Below are positions 1 through 7,640 of a stretch of DNA of 64,000 nucleotides, one piece after another; positions within the stretch are counted from its first letter, which is position 1, and each line of letters opens with the position of its first letter. The notes below the pieces were generated by a model. It was not told the DNA's origin. It made no database searches and was given only the letters and a program-made list of their open reading frames with translations. The position numbers and the translations under genes were made by a program. This DNA is from Pseudoalteromonas luteoviolacea B = ATCC 29581 (GTDB lineage Bacteria > Pseudomonadota > Gammaproteobacteria > Enterobacterales > Alteromonadaceae), in assembly GCA_000333235.1 (NCBI GenBank), contig CAPN01000031.1, positions 1 through 64,000 of the forward strand. The letters run 5' to 3'.

Positions 1-7
1 GTGCCGC
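1..7 (-). tRNA. tRNA-Gly(GCC), 5' end only, cut by window edge
   Basis: The seven bases match, on the minus strand, the 5' acceptor strand GCGGCAC of the two complete tRNA-Gly genes to the right, and are preceded by the same CTATGAA motif that precedes those genes and the repeats. Either a third tRNA-Gly gene or another 80-bp tRNA-derived repeat begins here; the window edge prevents a choice. Confidence 0.5.
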
Positions 8-48
8 TTCATAGATTTTCTTCTATTTAAAACACTGAAGAGAGTGTT

Positions 49-124
49 TGGAGCGGCACATGAGGTTCGAACTCATGACCTCAACCTTGGCAAGGTTGCG
101 CTCTACCAGCTGAGCTAGTGCCGC
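49..124 (-). tRNA. tRNA-Gly, anticodon GCC
   Basis: On the minus strand this 76-nt stretch folds as a canonical tRNA: acceptor GCGGCAC paired with GTGCCGC, D-arm starting GCTCAGCTGGTAGAGC, anticodon stem CAACC/GGTTG around loop TTGCCAA (anticodon GCC), T-arm with GTTCGAA, and encoded TCCA 3' end. It reads GGC/GGU codons. It is identical to the copy at 412-487. Downstream on the same strand (8-48) is a spacer with an AACACT/AGTGTT hairpin. In E. coli the glyVXY tRNA-Gly(GCC) genes also lie beside orn, so the location agrees with the call. Confidence 0.97.
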
Positions 125-364
125 TTCATAGTTTGCTCGTTGTTTTAGAACGCTGGAGCGCAACAGGTTGCGTCTTTCATTCTTAGCAGCTGAGCGAGTG
201 CCGCTTCATCGTTTGCTCGTTGTTTTAGAACGCTGGAGCGCAACAGGTTGCGTCTTTCATTCTTAGCAGCTGAGCGAATGCCGCTTCATCGTTTGCTCGT
301 TGTTTTAGAACGTTGGAGTGCAACAGGTTGCGTCTTTCATTCTTAGCAGCTGAGCGAGTGCCGC
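125..364 (-). repeat. Three tandem 80-bp tRNA-Gly-derived repeats
   Basis: Three head-to-tail units of exactly 80 bp (125-204, 205-284, 285-364) lie between two tRNA-Gly genes. Read on the minus strand, each begins with the tRNA 5' sequence (GCGGCACT, one changed base, GCTCAGCTG), departs from the tRNA, then has a perfect hairpin CGCAAC-CT-GTTGCG followed by CTCCA, the last five bases of the tRNA. A 29-nt spacer ending in TATGAA closes each unit. Units 2 and 3 carry a few substitutions (for example GCAATG-type changes at 277 and 313-319). They look like tRNA genes with the middle deleted, and should be co-transcribed with the tRNAs. Confidence 0.9.
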
Positions 365-411
365 TTCATAGTTAATTCATTATTTTATCAGTCGAATCAA
401 AACTGAGAATT

Positions 412-487
412 TGGAGCGGCACATGAGGTTCGAACTCATGACCTCAACCTTGGCAAGGTTGCGCTCTACCAGCTGAGCTAGTGCCGC
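412..487 (-). tRNA. tRNA-Gly, anticodon GCC
   Basis: Second complete copy, base-for-base identical to the gene at 49-124, with encoded CCA. Its downstream spacer (365-411) differs from that of the other copy except for the final CTATGAA, so the genes were duplicated as units but the spacers have diverged or been replaced. Confidence 0.97.
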
Positions 488-807
488 TTCATAGTTTGCT
501 CGTTGTTTTAGAACGCTGGAGCGCAACAGGTTGCGTCTTTCATTCTTAGCAGCTGAGCAAGTGCCGCTTCATAGTTTGCTCGTTGTTTTAGAACGCTGGA
601 GCGCAACAGGTTGCGTCTTTCATTCTTAGCAGCTGAGCAAGTGCCGCTTCATAGTTTGCTCGTTGTTTTAGAACGCTGGAGCGCAACAGATTGCGTCTTT
701 CATTCTTAGCAGCTGAGCGAGTGCCGCTTCATAGTTTGCTCGTTGTTTTAGAACGCTGGAGCGCAACAGATTGCGTCTTTCATTCTTAGCAGCTGAGCGA
801 GTGCCGC
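488..807 (-). repeat. Four tandem 80-bp tRNA-Gly-derived repeats, promoter-proximal
   Basis: Four further units of exactly 80 bp (488-567, 568-647, 648-727, 728-807) have the same structure as the block at 125-364: tRNA-Gly 5' sequence, a CGCAAC/GTTGCG hairpin, CTCCA and a 29-nt spacer. The two units nearest the promoter (648-807) have CAGATTGCG instead of CAGGTTGCG on the plus strand, so their hairpin carries one changed loop base. Because transcription runs leftward from about 860, these four units are transcribed before the first tRNA and would form a 320-nt structured leader that must be cut off during tRNA maturation. Confidence 0.9.
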
Positions 808-866
808 TTAATTACACACTTAAGTAGATTGTGCCCCGAAGAACTTATTGCCTTAAGCGGGGCGAG

Positions 867-894
867 ATTTTACAAAATCGAATGGGGTTTGCAA
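867..894 (-). promoter_or_regulatory. Stable-RNA promoter of the tRNA-Gly/repeat operon
   Basis: On the minus strand a -35 element TTGCAA (889-894) and -10 element TAAAAT (867-872) are 16 bp apart. The -10 is followed by the G+C-rich stretch CTCGCCCCGC (about 857-866). Such a discriminator is typical of rRNA and tRNA promoters under stringent control, so growth-rate and ppGpp regulation is inferred. The expected start is near 860, about 50 nt before the first repeat unit. Confidence 0.7.
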
Positions 895-901
895 GTGTTT
901 T

Positions 902-1447
902 TTACACTTTGAAGAATTTTTCTTGATAAACCTTCAATTCCATAATGGAATCTTTAATATCATCGAGCGCTAGATGTGAGCTTTTTTTCTTCACTTCGCC
1001 AAGTAAATCAGGCTTCCAACGACGAGCAAGTTCTTTTATTGTACTTACATCGATATTGCGATAGTGAAAATAGCCCTCTAATTCTGGCATATATTTCACC
1101 AAGAAACGTCGATCTTGTCCTATCGAATTGCCACACATTGGCGATTTGCCTGGCGGCACCCAATGCTTTAAGAAATCCAATGTTTGTTTAATAGCGTCCT
1201 CTTCTGTTAGCGTAGAAGCTTTACAACGCGCAGTGAGCCCTGAGCGGCCGTGTTGGTTAATACACCACTCGTCCATATTATCTAACAATTCATCACTTTG
1301 ATGGATTGCAATCACTGGACCTTCAGCAAGCACATTGAGGTCGCCATCGGTCACAACAGTGCCAATTTCGAGTATTCTATCCGTTTCTGGCTCTAAGCCA
1401 GTCATTTCGAGATCTAACCAGATCAGATTTGATTCATGAAAAGCCAT
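902..1447 (-). CDS. orn: Oligoribonuclease (DEDDh 3'-5' exonuclease)
   Basis: Orn degrades short RNA and pGpG dinucleotides to mononucleotides in the cytoplasm, the last step of mRNA turnover and of c-di-GMP breakdown. The 181-residue product has the usual family length and the DEDDh catalytic set: D12 and E14 in the WLDLEMTGL motif, D112 in NSIGQDRRF, and H158/D163 in HLALDD. AAGG seven bases before ATG supports the start. It is transcribed leftward, with the tRNA-Gly operon immediately downstream, and diverges from rsgA, an arrangement conserved in gammaproteobacteria. Its presence fits the GGDEF/EAL-type protein at 55.4-57.2 kb, although Orn itself is a core gene. Confidence 0.97.
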   Translation of the reverse strand: MAFHESNLIWLDLEMTGLEPETDRILEIGTVVTDGDLNVLAEGPVIAIHQSDELLDNMDEWCINQHGRSGLTARCKASTLTEEDAIKQTLDFLKHWVPPGKSPMCGNSIGQDRRFLVKYMPELEGYFHYRNIDVSTIKELARRWKPDLLGEVKKKSSHLALDDIKDSIMELKVYQEKFFKV

Positions 1448-1607
1448 ACTTTACCTTAACGGTACTTCCTTTCGATCTAACGCAATTAGTTATATCATAT
1501 TCGCTTCATTCACTGACCTAAAGCTTTTTTTGCCATAAACCTTGTCTAAATCAAGATTTCGCGCAAAGTTAAGCATAGGCTATTAACCAAAAACCGTACA
1601 TTATTTC

Positions 1608-2663
1608 ATGGCAAAGCAGAAAAAATTAAGTCACGGCCAATCAAGACGAATTAGTGCCAATCATCAAAAGCGATTAAATAAAGCTAATCGAGAAACTAGC
1701 GCAAAAGACGTCCAATGGCAAACTGACAACTTAGGACAACCTGAAAACGCATTGGTTATTAGTCGCTTTGGACAACATGCAGATCTCGAAACCGCAACAG
1801 GTGAAGTGCTGCGTTGCAATATTCGCCGCACCGTTAAAAGTATCGTCACAGGCGACAACGTGGTATTTCGCCGCGCCAATGTTAGCGAAGGTGACTTAGC
1901 TGGCGTAGTCGAAGCCGTAGAAGAGCGCCGCAGTCAACTGACCCGTCCTGATTTCTATGATGGCGTTAAAGTCGTCGCAGCCAATATCGACCAAATCTTA
2001 ATGGTGTCAGCTGTGGTGCCTGAGTTCACGCCGCAAATTATCGACCGCTATTTAGTCGCCTGCGAAGACATGGAAATCCCACCCATTTTACTACTAAACA
2101 AAGTGGATTTATTGGATGAAGAAAGCCGCGAGTATGTTGAAGAGATCCTCGATATCTACCGCGAGCTGGGTTATCAGGTTTTACTTGTCAGTAACGCCAC
2201 GGGTGAAGGTATTGATGAGCTTAAACAACTACTGGTTGGCAAAAACAATATTTTCGTGGGTCAATCTGGTGTAGGGAAATCCACGCTGGTAAACACGGTA
2301 TTACCTGATGCCAATATCCTCACTCAAGAAGTGTCTGAAAACAGCGGACTGGGTCAACACACCACCACGGTTTCACGTCTGCATCACCTGCCAACAGGCG
2401 GTAATCTGATAGACAGTCCTGGTATTCGTGAATTCGGTTTATGGCATTTAGACGTCGACCGAGTCACTTGGTGCTTCCGAGAGTTCCGCGAATATTTAGG
2501 TGGCTGTAAATTTAGAGATTGCAAACACTTAGACGATCCTGGCTGCATTTTGCGCGAAGCCGTAGACGAAGGCAAAATCAGCGAACTGCGTTTCGAAAAC
2601 TACCATCGCATTATTGAATCGATGGCTGATGGCCGAGCTGGTGCACGTGCCCCTAGGGTGTAA
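1608..2663 (+). CDS. rsgA: Ribosome small-subunit biogenesis GTPase RsgA
   Basis: RsgA is a circularly permuted GTPase that acts in late 30S subunit maturation. The 351 residues show the permuted motif order G4-G1-G3: NKVD at 164-167, P-loop GQSGVGKST at 218-226, DSPG at 269-272. An N-terminal OB-fold region precedes the GTPase domain and a C-terminal zinc site follows (C300, C305, H307, C313). The very basic N-terminus is typical. No clear Shine-Dalgarno precedes the ATG, but the reading frame has no better start. It diverges from orn and is followed by a stem-loop, then psd, as in E. coli. Confidence 0.97.
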   Translation: MAKQKKLSHGQSRRISANHQKRLNKANRETSAKDVQWQTDNLGQPENALVISRFGQHADLETATGEVLRCNIRRTVKSIVTGDNVVFRRANVSEGDLAGVVEAVEERRSQLTRPDFYDGVKVVAANIDQILMVSAVVPEFTPQIIDRYLVACEDMEIPPILLLNKVDLLDEESREYVEEILDIYRELGYQVLLVSNATGEGIDELKQLLVGKNNIFVGQSGVGKSTLVNTVLPDANILTQEVSENSGLGQHTTTVSRLHHLPTGGNLIDSPGIREFGLWHLDVDRVTWCFREFREYLGGCKFRDCKHLDDPGCILREAVDEGKISELRFENYHRIIESMADGRAGARAPRV

Positions 2664-2674
2664 TTGCCAACTTA

Positions 2675-2715
2675 TTAAAACGTGAGAAAAGGCACAGCCC
2701 TTGTTCACGTTTTAA
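2675..2715 (+). terminator. Stem-loop after rsgA, possible terminator
   Basis: TTAAAACGTGA (2675-2685) and TCACGTTTTAA (2705-2715) form a perfect 11-bp stem around a 19-nt loop that can itself pair partly (AAGG with CCTT). The stem begins 12 bases after the rsgA stop codon. Its ends are A/T-rich, giving a TTTTAA tract, but the T run is short, so termination may be partial and the hairpin could instead separate rsgA and psd transcripts. Confidence 0.5.
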
Positions 2716-2838
2716 TGACGCCTAAATTGTGTTTTTTAATAAATCACTCAAAAATCACGAGGACAGGTCTAATTTGTTGTCCAATTCAGCCAAAAACCTG
2801 TGCTACTATCAGCAAAATTTTGCGAACAGGATCCTATC

Positions 2839-3705
2839 GTGAACTTAGATAAACTAAAAATTGCGTTTCAGTATGCGCTGCCAAAGCATGGCGTGTCTCG
2901 TTTAGTAGGTAAATTGGCTGCTGCAGAAGCAGGCGCTTTGACCACTACGTTGATTAAACTATTTATCAAACAATATAAAATCGACATGAGCGAAGCGCTG
3001 TATGAAGATCCTGCGCACTACAAAACGTTCAATGAGTTTTTTACCCGCCCATTAAAACCAGGTATTCGCCCACTAGCTGAAGCGTCGGACATCATCGCGC
3101 ATCCAGTAGATGGTGCAATTAGCCAATTGGGCGATGTGGTTGATGGTCAAATCATTCAAGCCAAAGGCCATGATTACAGCTTACAGACGCTACTTGGCGG
3201 CAAAGAAGAAGATGTAGCGCCGTATTTAGGTGGCAAATTTGCTTGTATCTACTTAGCACCTAAAGATTACCACCGTATCCATATGCCAATTGATGGCGTG
3301 CTACGTAAAATGATTTATGTGCCGGGCGACCTGTTTTCGGTAAACCCGCTGACTGCGCAAAACGTGCCTAACTTATTTGCACGTAACGAGCGCGTAGTGG
3401 CGATTTTTGACACTGAAATCGGTCCGCTGTCGATGGTATTGGTTGGCGCAACTATCGTAGCGAGCATTGAAACCATTTGGGCTGGCACGGTTACGCCACC
3501 AGCAGGCAAAGACGTCTTCACTTGGACGTATCCAGCCGAAGGCATGAACGCGATTAAGCTGAAAAAAGGCGATGAAATGGGTCGCTTTAAACTCGGCTCG
3601 ACGGTGATTTTAGCCTGGGGTGCAAACCAAGCTGAATTCCTTGCGGATCAACGTTCAGAAACAGTGACGCGCATGGGCACGCCATTTGCGACGATTACCG
3701 AGTAA
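2839..3705 (+). CDS. psd: Phosphatidylserine decarboxylase proenzyme
   Basis: Psd converts phosphatidylserine to phosphatidylethanolamine at the inner membrane. The LGST motif (residues 252-255 of 288) marks self-cleavage between G253 and S254, giving a beta chain and a short alpha chain whose Ser becomes the pyruvoyl cofactor. Other conserved blocks are [16 protein letters not shown] and [14 protein letters not shown] place the start at the GTG at 2839, with AGGA nine bases upstream, because the product then begins like E. coli Psd (hydrophobic [12 protein letters not shown]); the upstream in-frame extension of 13 residues has no such support. A strong terminator follows. Confidence 0.95.
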   Translation: MNLDKLKIAFQYALPKHGVSRLVGKLAAAEAGALTTTLIKLFIKQYKIDMSEALYEDPAHYKTFNEFFTRPLKPGIRPLAEASDIIAHPVDGAISQLGDVVDGQIIQAKGHDYSLQTLLGGKEEDVAPYLGGKFACIYLAPKDYHRIHMPIDGVLRKMIYVPGDLFSVNPLTAQNVPNLFARNERVVAIFDTEIGPLSMVLVGATIVASIETIWAGTVTPPAGKDVFTWTYPAEGMNAIKLKKGDEMGRFKLGSTVILAWGANQAEFLADQRSETVTRMGTPFATITE

Positions 3706-3731
3706 GTGTTTTTGACACTGCTGCAAACCAG

Positions 3732-3760
3732 AAAAAGTCGGTAAATTTACCGACTTTTTT
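3732..3760 (+). terminator. Rho-independent terminator after psd
   Basis: AAAAAGTCGGTAAA pairs with TTTACCGACTTTTT as a near-continuous palindrome ending in six T residues. It lies 26 bases after the psd stop. The A run on the other side would let it act on the opposite strand too, though no leftward gene needs it here. Confidence 0.9.
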
Positions 3761-3918
3761 GTTGTTATCTTTCTTTCTCTACCTTATTTCGATAGATGCC
3801 ACATCGCGTCATTTACAGCGCTTCCCTCACTAAAACCAACTTTAATTAGCCTAATTTTCATTCATATGTTTAAATTAATGGTACTCCAAACATGGAGTAA
3901 ATAAAAAAAGGATATTTT

Positions 3919-4428
3919 ATGAACAAGTATATCGCCACGATGGCCATATTACTGAGTTTGCCAACGCTCGCCGACGAGCCTGTGCAGGTCGACGTGAATG
4001 GTCAAACAGTGAGTATCAATAAAGCGCATTTCAAACCCATTACTAAGCCTTTTGCAAAACGAGAGGTGGAAGTTGGCTATGAGGCGCTGATCGATGTTGC
4101 TAATTTTAATGCGGGCTCAGCACTCATTATTGAAAGTGATGGCGAAGTAAAAACCAATTGGTCATCTGGTAATTTTGGGGTGACTACACGTTTTTACTGT
4201 AGCGGCACACCCATAGCAATGAGCCGAGACTTTGGTTATCGAGAGCAACGTAAATCTCGTCCTGCAAAACCAGACGTTGAAGAAATCCGTTTTGATGTCC
4301 CACACTGCTCACAATTAAAAATTGTAGTCATGAAGGAAGGTTCTCTCTCTCGTCAGTTTTACACCCGCATTGAGCAAATTAACTTTAATGTCTCGCTTGC
4401 AAGCAATGATGATCAAGGAGAAGAATAA
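3919..4428 (+). CDS. Exported protein of unknown function, first of a two-gene unit
   Basis: I do not recognise a family. The 169-residue product starts with a short signal peptide (MNKYIATMAILLSLPTLA, likely cut before DEP), so it should be periplasmic or secreted. The mature part is polar, contains two Cys (in FYCSG and PHCSQ) that may form a disulfide, and ends in an acidic tail. AAAGGA before the ATG is a good ribosome binding site. Its stop overlaps the next gene's start (TAATG), so the two are translationally coupled. Both being exported, similar in length and rich in beta-type sequence suggests they act together, but this is inference. Confidence 0.8.
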   Translation: MNKYIATMAILLSLPTLADEPVQVDVNGQTVSINKAHFKPITKPFAKREVEVGYEALIDVANFNAGSALIIESDGEVKTNWSSGNFGVTTRFYCSGTPIAMSRDFGYREQRKSRPAKPDVEEIRFDVPHCSQLKIVVMKEGSLSRQFYTRIEQINFNVSLASNDDQGEE

Positions 4429-4961
4429 TGAAGTCGCTACTTAACCCTCTTCTTCTCGTTGGCTCTCTTGCAATGGCATGCCATGCTCACGCAACCAGCG
4501 TGGAGCAGCAGTATGACATCAATGCATTTACGGTTAGCGGCAATACCCTAACGCTCGAAGTTGACGTATCAGAGCAACCGTATTTTCCAGTCCTAAACTT
4601 ACAGCTAGAGACATCTGGTAATGGGGTTTTGGTTTCTGGTACTGAGAGTGTGTGCTCACACAGCAAAGACGATGTCTGCATCGGTGAACAATTTGAAGCG
4701 GTTTTTTCAGAACTGAGTTATGACGCACTCGTGGTTGTTAAGTGCGATGATAAACAACTGACTAAACGTTTTATCAATCAAACTGAATTAACCAATGCAG
4801 TATTGACCGACACGTCAGCGAACGCTGATTTTGACGAAGCGCTGTATTTGGCTAAAGATTTGACCTGCAATACCTTAACGGTAGAGCTGACCGCACTGAA
4901 CCAGTCAGTGGTGCGTGCCGTCGACGCAGTCATTGGCTTTAGCACATCTACTAGCAAATAA
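4428..4961 (+). CDS. Exported protein of unknown function, second of a two-gene unit
   Basis: The 177-residue product has a signal peptide (MKSLLNPLLLVGSLAMACHAHA, predicted cleavage after AHA). The AMAC sequence does not fit a lipobox well, so a soluble periplasmic or secreted protein is more likely than a lipoprotein. Four mature Cys occur (in VCSHS, VCIGE, VKCDD, LTCNT), which could form two disulfides. The start overlaps the stop of the upstream exported protein by one base. No family is recognised. The gene is followed by the remnant of a terminator now split by the element at 4998-5274. Confidence 0.8.
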   Translation: MKSLLNPLLLVGSLAMACHAHATSVEQQYDINAFTVSGNTLTLEVDVSEQPYFPVLNLQLETSGNGVLVSGTESVCSHSKDDVCIGEQFEAVFSELSYDALVVVKCDDKQLTKRFINQTELTNAVLTDTSANADFDEALYLAKDLTCNTLTVELTALNQSVVRAVDAVIGFSTSTSK

Positions 4962-4997
4962 TACGATCAAATAACGTGGTTAAAGGGCTAATTAATA

Positions 4998-5274
4998 GGG
5001 CGTGTTGACCTTTTCTGTTTGTTTTTGCAGCAGCAAGTTAGGTTTTTAAGCAAGGCAGGGGCTGCCCCGAAGAGGCTGCGTAGCATAGTGGACTATGTGA
5101 GCTAGCCGATAACGCTGAATAAAGACTTAACTTGCGCTGCCCGAAGGCTTCAACCAAAGGCTTCCACTACTTTGTCATTCACAATTTACATAGACTACTA
5201 TGCTACATTGCTCATTTCGCGTATTGAAAGCCTTTGACTTTAACAAAAATCATACCTAAGAGGTCAAGACGCCC
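4998..5274. mobile_element. MITE-like palindromic element with TA flanks
   Basis: This 277-bp non-coding segment has terminal inverted repeats: GGGCGTGTTGACCTTT at the left and, inverted, GGGCGTCTTGACCTCT at the right (14 of 16 match). It is flanked by TA on both sides (4996-4997 and 5275-5276), as expected for a TA target duplication of IS630/mariner-type transposition. A second, internal inverted pair (5080-5098 with 5188-5206) matches at 17 of 19 positions, and further nested pairing around GCAGC-GCAAGTTAAG occurs. No open frame of note is inside. It is therefore a hairpin-forming miniature element that depends on a transposase elsewhere. It is the only complete mobile element seen in the window. 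Confidence 0.75.
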
Positions 5275-6062
5275 TAGCCCTTTTTACTTGCAGCACAGCA
5301 TGGACAATCGCTATCGCGCTTAAGCGAAATCGTGTTTTGCAACAGTGTCATCCCATCAAAAAACGCCACATGCGATAACGGCGCTTGCTTGAGCAACAGT
5401 TTAATTGCCAGCAGGGCTTGTTGCGCGCCAATGATACCCAATAACGGACTGAGCACCCCGAGCGTATCGCAGTTTTGCGCAGGTGTTTCGTTGTTGGCAC
5501 TTAAGTCTTGTGGGAATAAACACTCGTAACAGGGTGAATCGCCGCGAAAATCAAACGCCATGACTTGCCCTTGTAACCCTTGCGCTGCGCCTGCCACCAG
5601 CGGGATACGATTGGCTTGGCAGTAACGGTTAATCACATAGCGGGTGGTGAAACTATCTGAGCAATCCAGTACACAGTCTGCACCTTGTAAGTAGCGTGCA
5701 ATGGTGTCGTTGTTCACCTTCCCCACGATGGGCGCAAGGGTGATGTGATTATTTAAGCTTGCAAGCACCTTTTCCGCCGCTTTGGCTTTGCTTTGGCCCA
5801 GGTGATTGATCTTATATAAAATCTGGCGCTGTAAGTTTGACAGTTCGATTTCATCGTCATCGATAAACGTCAGTGTACCAATGCCACTGGCGGCTAAATA
5901 AAACAGTGCAGGACTACCAAGGCCGCCGCAGCCAACCACCACCACATGAGCACGCTTTAGCAACACTTGCCCCGTTTCTCCCACTTCGGGTAAAAACAAA
6001 TGCCGACTGTAGCGAATGCGCTCCTTGTCAGTGAGCGTGAGCGGTTGGCTACGGTCTAACAT
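5274..6062 (-). CDS. thiF: Sulfur-carrier adenylyltransferase ThiF
   Basis: ThiF adenylates the C-terminal glycine of ThiS so that it can be loaded with sulfur for thiazole formation. The 262 residues show the nucleotide-binding GCGGLGS (44-50), the D68-D70 region, zinc pairs C178/C181 and C253/C256, and C198 at the position of the E. coli ThiF cysteine that links to ThiS. MoeB is the close paralogue; the position at the end of a thi operon decides for ThiF. Its start overlaps the end of thiDE by seven bases. The stop codon TAG is made at the junction with the MITE: TA is the flank and G is the first base of the element. Confidence 0.9.
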   Translation of the reverse strand: MLDRSQPLTLTDKERIRYSRHLFLPEVGETGQVLLKRAHVVVVGCGGLGSPALFYLAASGIGTLTFIDDDEIELSNLQRQILYKINHLGQSKAKAAEKVLASLNNHITLAPIVGKVNNDTIARYLQGADCVLDCSDSFTTRYVINRYCQANRIPLVAGAAQGLQGQVMAFDFRGDSPCYECLFPQDLSANNETPAQNCDTLGVLSPLLGIIGAQQALLAIKLLLKQAPLSHVAFFDGMTLLQNTISLKRDSDCPCCAASKKG

Positions 6063-7582
6063 TGCGCATCTCGAATAGCGTGTTTCAGCGCTTCGATCGC
6101 ACCTTCCGGATCCGCCGCTTCGGTGATGGCGCGCACCACCGCCACACTGCCCACCCCAGTTTTTGCAACTTCTGCGGTACGGGCTAAGTCGATGCCACCG
6201 ATGGCTACCGTTGGGTAGTACTCGGCCATTAATGGCACAAAGTAACGCAGTTTCTCTAACCCCTGAATTTGCCCCGTCATGTCTTTGGTGGTCGTTGGGT
6301 AAATGGCACCAAACGCTAAGTAACTCGGCTTGTAATTGTGCGCGCGCACCATTTCATAAAAACCATGGGTCGACACGCCCAAACAAATATTGGCTTTTTG
6401 AATGGCAGCTAAATCTGCCACTAATAAATCCTCTTGACCCAGATGAATACCATAAGCACCATGTTTTATCGCAAGCGCCCAGTGGTCGTTGATAAAGACG
6501 CGTGCGCCATAATGCCGTCCTAATTCGATGGCTTCACGAATAGCGTCTTCCAAACCGTCGCTGGTTGGGTCTTTAATGCGCAGTTGCACGGTTTCAACAC
6601 CCGCCGCTAAGCAGCGTTCAACCCAGCCCACACTGTCCACCACAGCGTATAGTCCAAGCTCATCATCAATCTGTTGAAAACCCGCCGCTAAGCGCTCTGG
6701 GTGCGGGCAATCGAGCTCCAGCTCATCACCCAGCCAACTGCCGCCTTCAATTACCGAGGGGAAATCGCCAAGATCGGTCGGAAAGCCTAAATGCGCCACC
6801 GGGCCAAACCCTTCGCCATAACGTACAGCCGACTTTAACCCTTGATTGATATACGCTTTAGCCAAAATAAACGCATCTTTTAACGGATAACCTTTGGCAA
6901 GGCATGCGGCCACGGAGGACGCAAAGCTACACCCTGTACCGTGGGTATGTGGAGTCTGAATGGCTTCGCTGCCCAGCCAATATTCTTCATCGCCACTCAA
7001 TGCAAAATCAATACAATGGCCTTTCGGAAAGTCCCAATGCCCACCTTTAATGATGACCGTATCAATACCAAATTGTTGGAACTTACGCGCCGCCTCACGC
7101 ACAGCACTTGGGCCAATCAAATACACACCCGTCAGTAATTGCGTTTCTTGGGTATTTGGGGTGATCACATCCACCAGCGGGAATAAATGCTTTTTGAGTG
7201 CTTCGATGGTGACTTCTTCGGTTAGGCTATCGCCACTGGATGCAATCGCTACTGGGTCGTACACCACGATAGGTTTGACGGCCCAGGTTTGTTTGGCATG
7301 GAGGATATGTTCAGCGACTAGCTCCACTTGCGCGCGGTTGGCCAACATGCCAATTTTAATCGCCTGTGCAGGCATGTCTTTAAACAACGCCAACAATTGA
7401 GATTCCAGCACATCGAGGCTCACGCTGTTAATCGCGTCAACGCCCAAGCTGTTTTGTGCGGTAAGCGCGGTGATGGCACTGCAACCGTGTACACCAAAAC
7501 TGTGGATGGCTTTTAAATCTGCTTGGATCCCCGCGCCACCCCCACTGTCCGATCCTGCTATGGTCCATACGATATTTGCCAT
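6056..7582 (-). CDS. thiDE: Fused HMP-P kinase / thiamin-phosphate synthase (ThiD-ThiE)
   Basis: One 508-residue protein carries two consecutive thiamin enzymes. The ThiD half (about 1-265) phosphorylates HMP and HMP-P; it has the TIAGSDSGGGAG start and the HGTGCSFAS anion-hole motif. After a linker, the ThiE half (about 310-505) joins HMP-PP to thiazole phosphate; it has VQLRIKD, FINDHW, GIHLGQEDL, GVSTH and the FGAIYPTTTK loop. The ATG at 7582 with GGAG six bases upstream is preferred over the TTG one codon earlier. Fusion channels or at least co-produces the two activities that complete the pathway. It lies between thiG and thiF in the riboswitch-controlled operon. Confidence 0.93.
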   Translation of the reverse strand: MANIVWTIAGSDSGGGAGIQADLKAIHSFGVHGCSAITALTAQNSLGVDAINSVSLDVLESQLLALFKDMPAQAIKIGMLANRAQVELVAEHILHAKQTWAVKPIVVYDPVAIASSGDSLTEEVTIEALKKHLFPLVDVITPNTQETQLLTGVYLIGPSAVREAARKFQQFGIDTVIIKGGHWDFPKGHCIDFALSGDEEYWLGSEAIQTPHTHGTGCSFASSVAACLAKGYPLKDAFILAKAYINQGLKSAVRYGEGFGPVAHLGFPTDLGDFPSVIEGGSWLGDELELDCPHPERLAAGFQQIDDELGLYAVVDSVGWVERCLAAGVETVQLRIKDPTSDGLEDAIREAIELGRHYGARVFINDHWALAIKHGAYGIHLGQEDLLVADLAAIQKANICLGVSTHGFYEMVRAHNYKPSYLAFGAIYPTTTKDMTGQIQGLEKLRYFVPLMAEYYPTVAIGGIDLARTAEVAKTGVGSVAVVRAITEAADPEGAIEALKHAIRDAQC

Positions 7583-7640
7583 CAACGACTCCTACTTACT
7601 GCTAAAGGCTAGTTTTATAAATTAGTGTATCGGTTTTTAT

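Noticed and set aside
125..807. CRISPR array
   Set aside because: The 80-bp units are contiguous with no unique spacers, and their sequence is explained by the adjacent tRNA-Gly gene.
5181..5210. Transposase remnant inside the MITE
   Set aside because: No open frame longer than a few dozen codons and no transposase motif occurs in 4998-5274 in any frame.
6960..7400. 146-residue plus-strand open frame
   Set aside because: It lies wholly antisense to thiDE, whose product has complete ThiD and ThiE motifs; no ribosome binding site or family pattern supports it.
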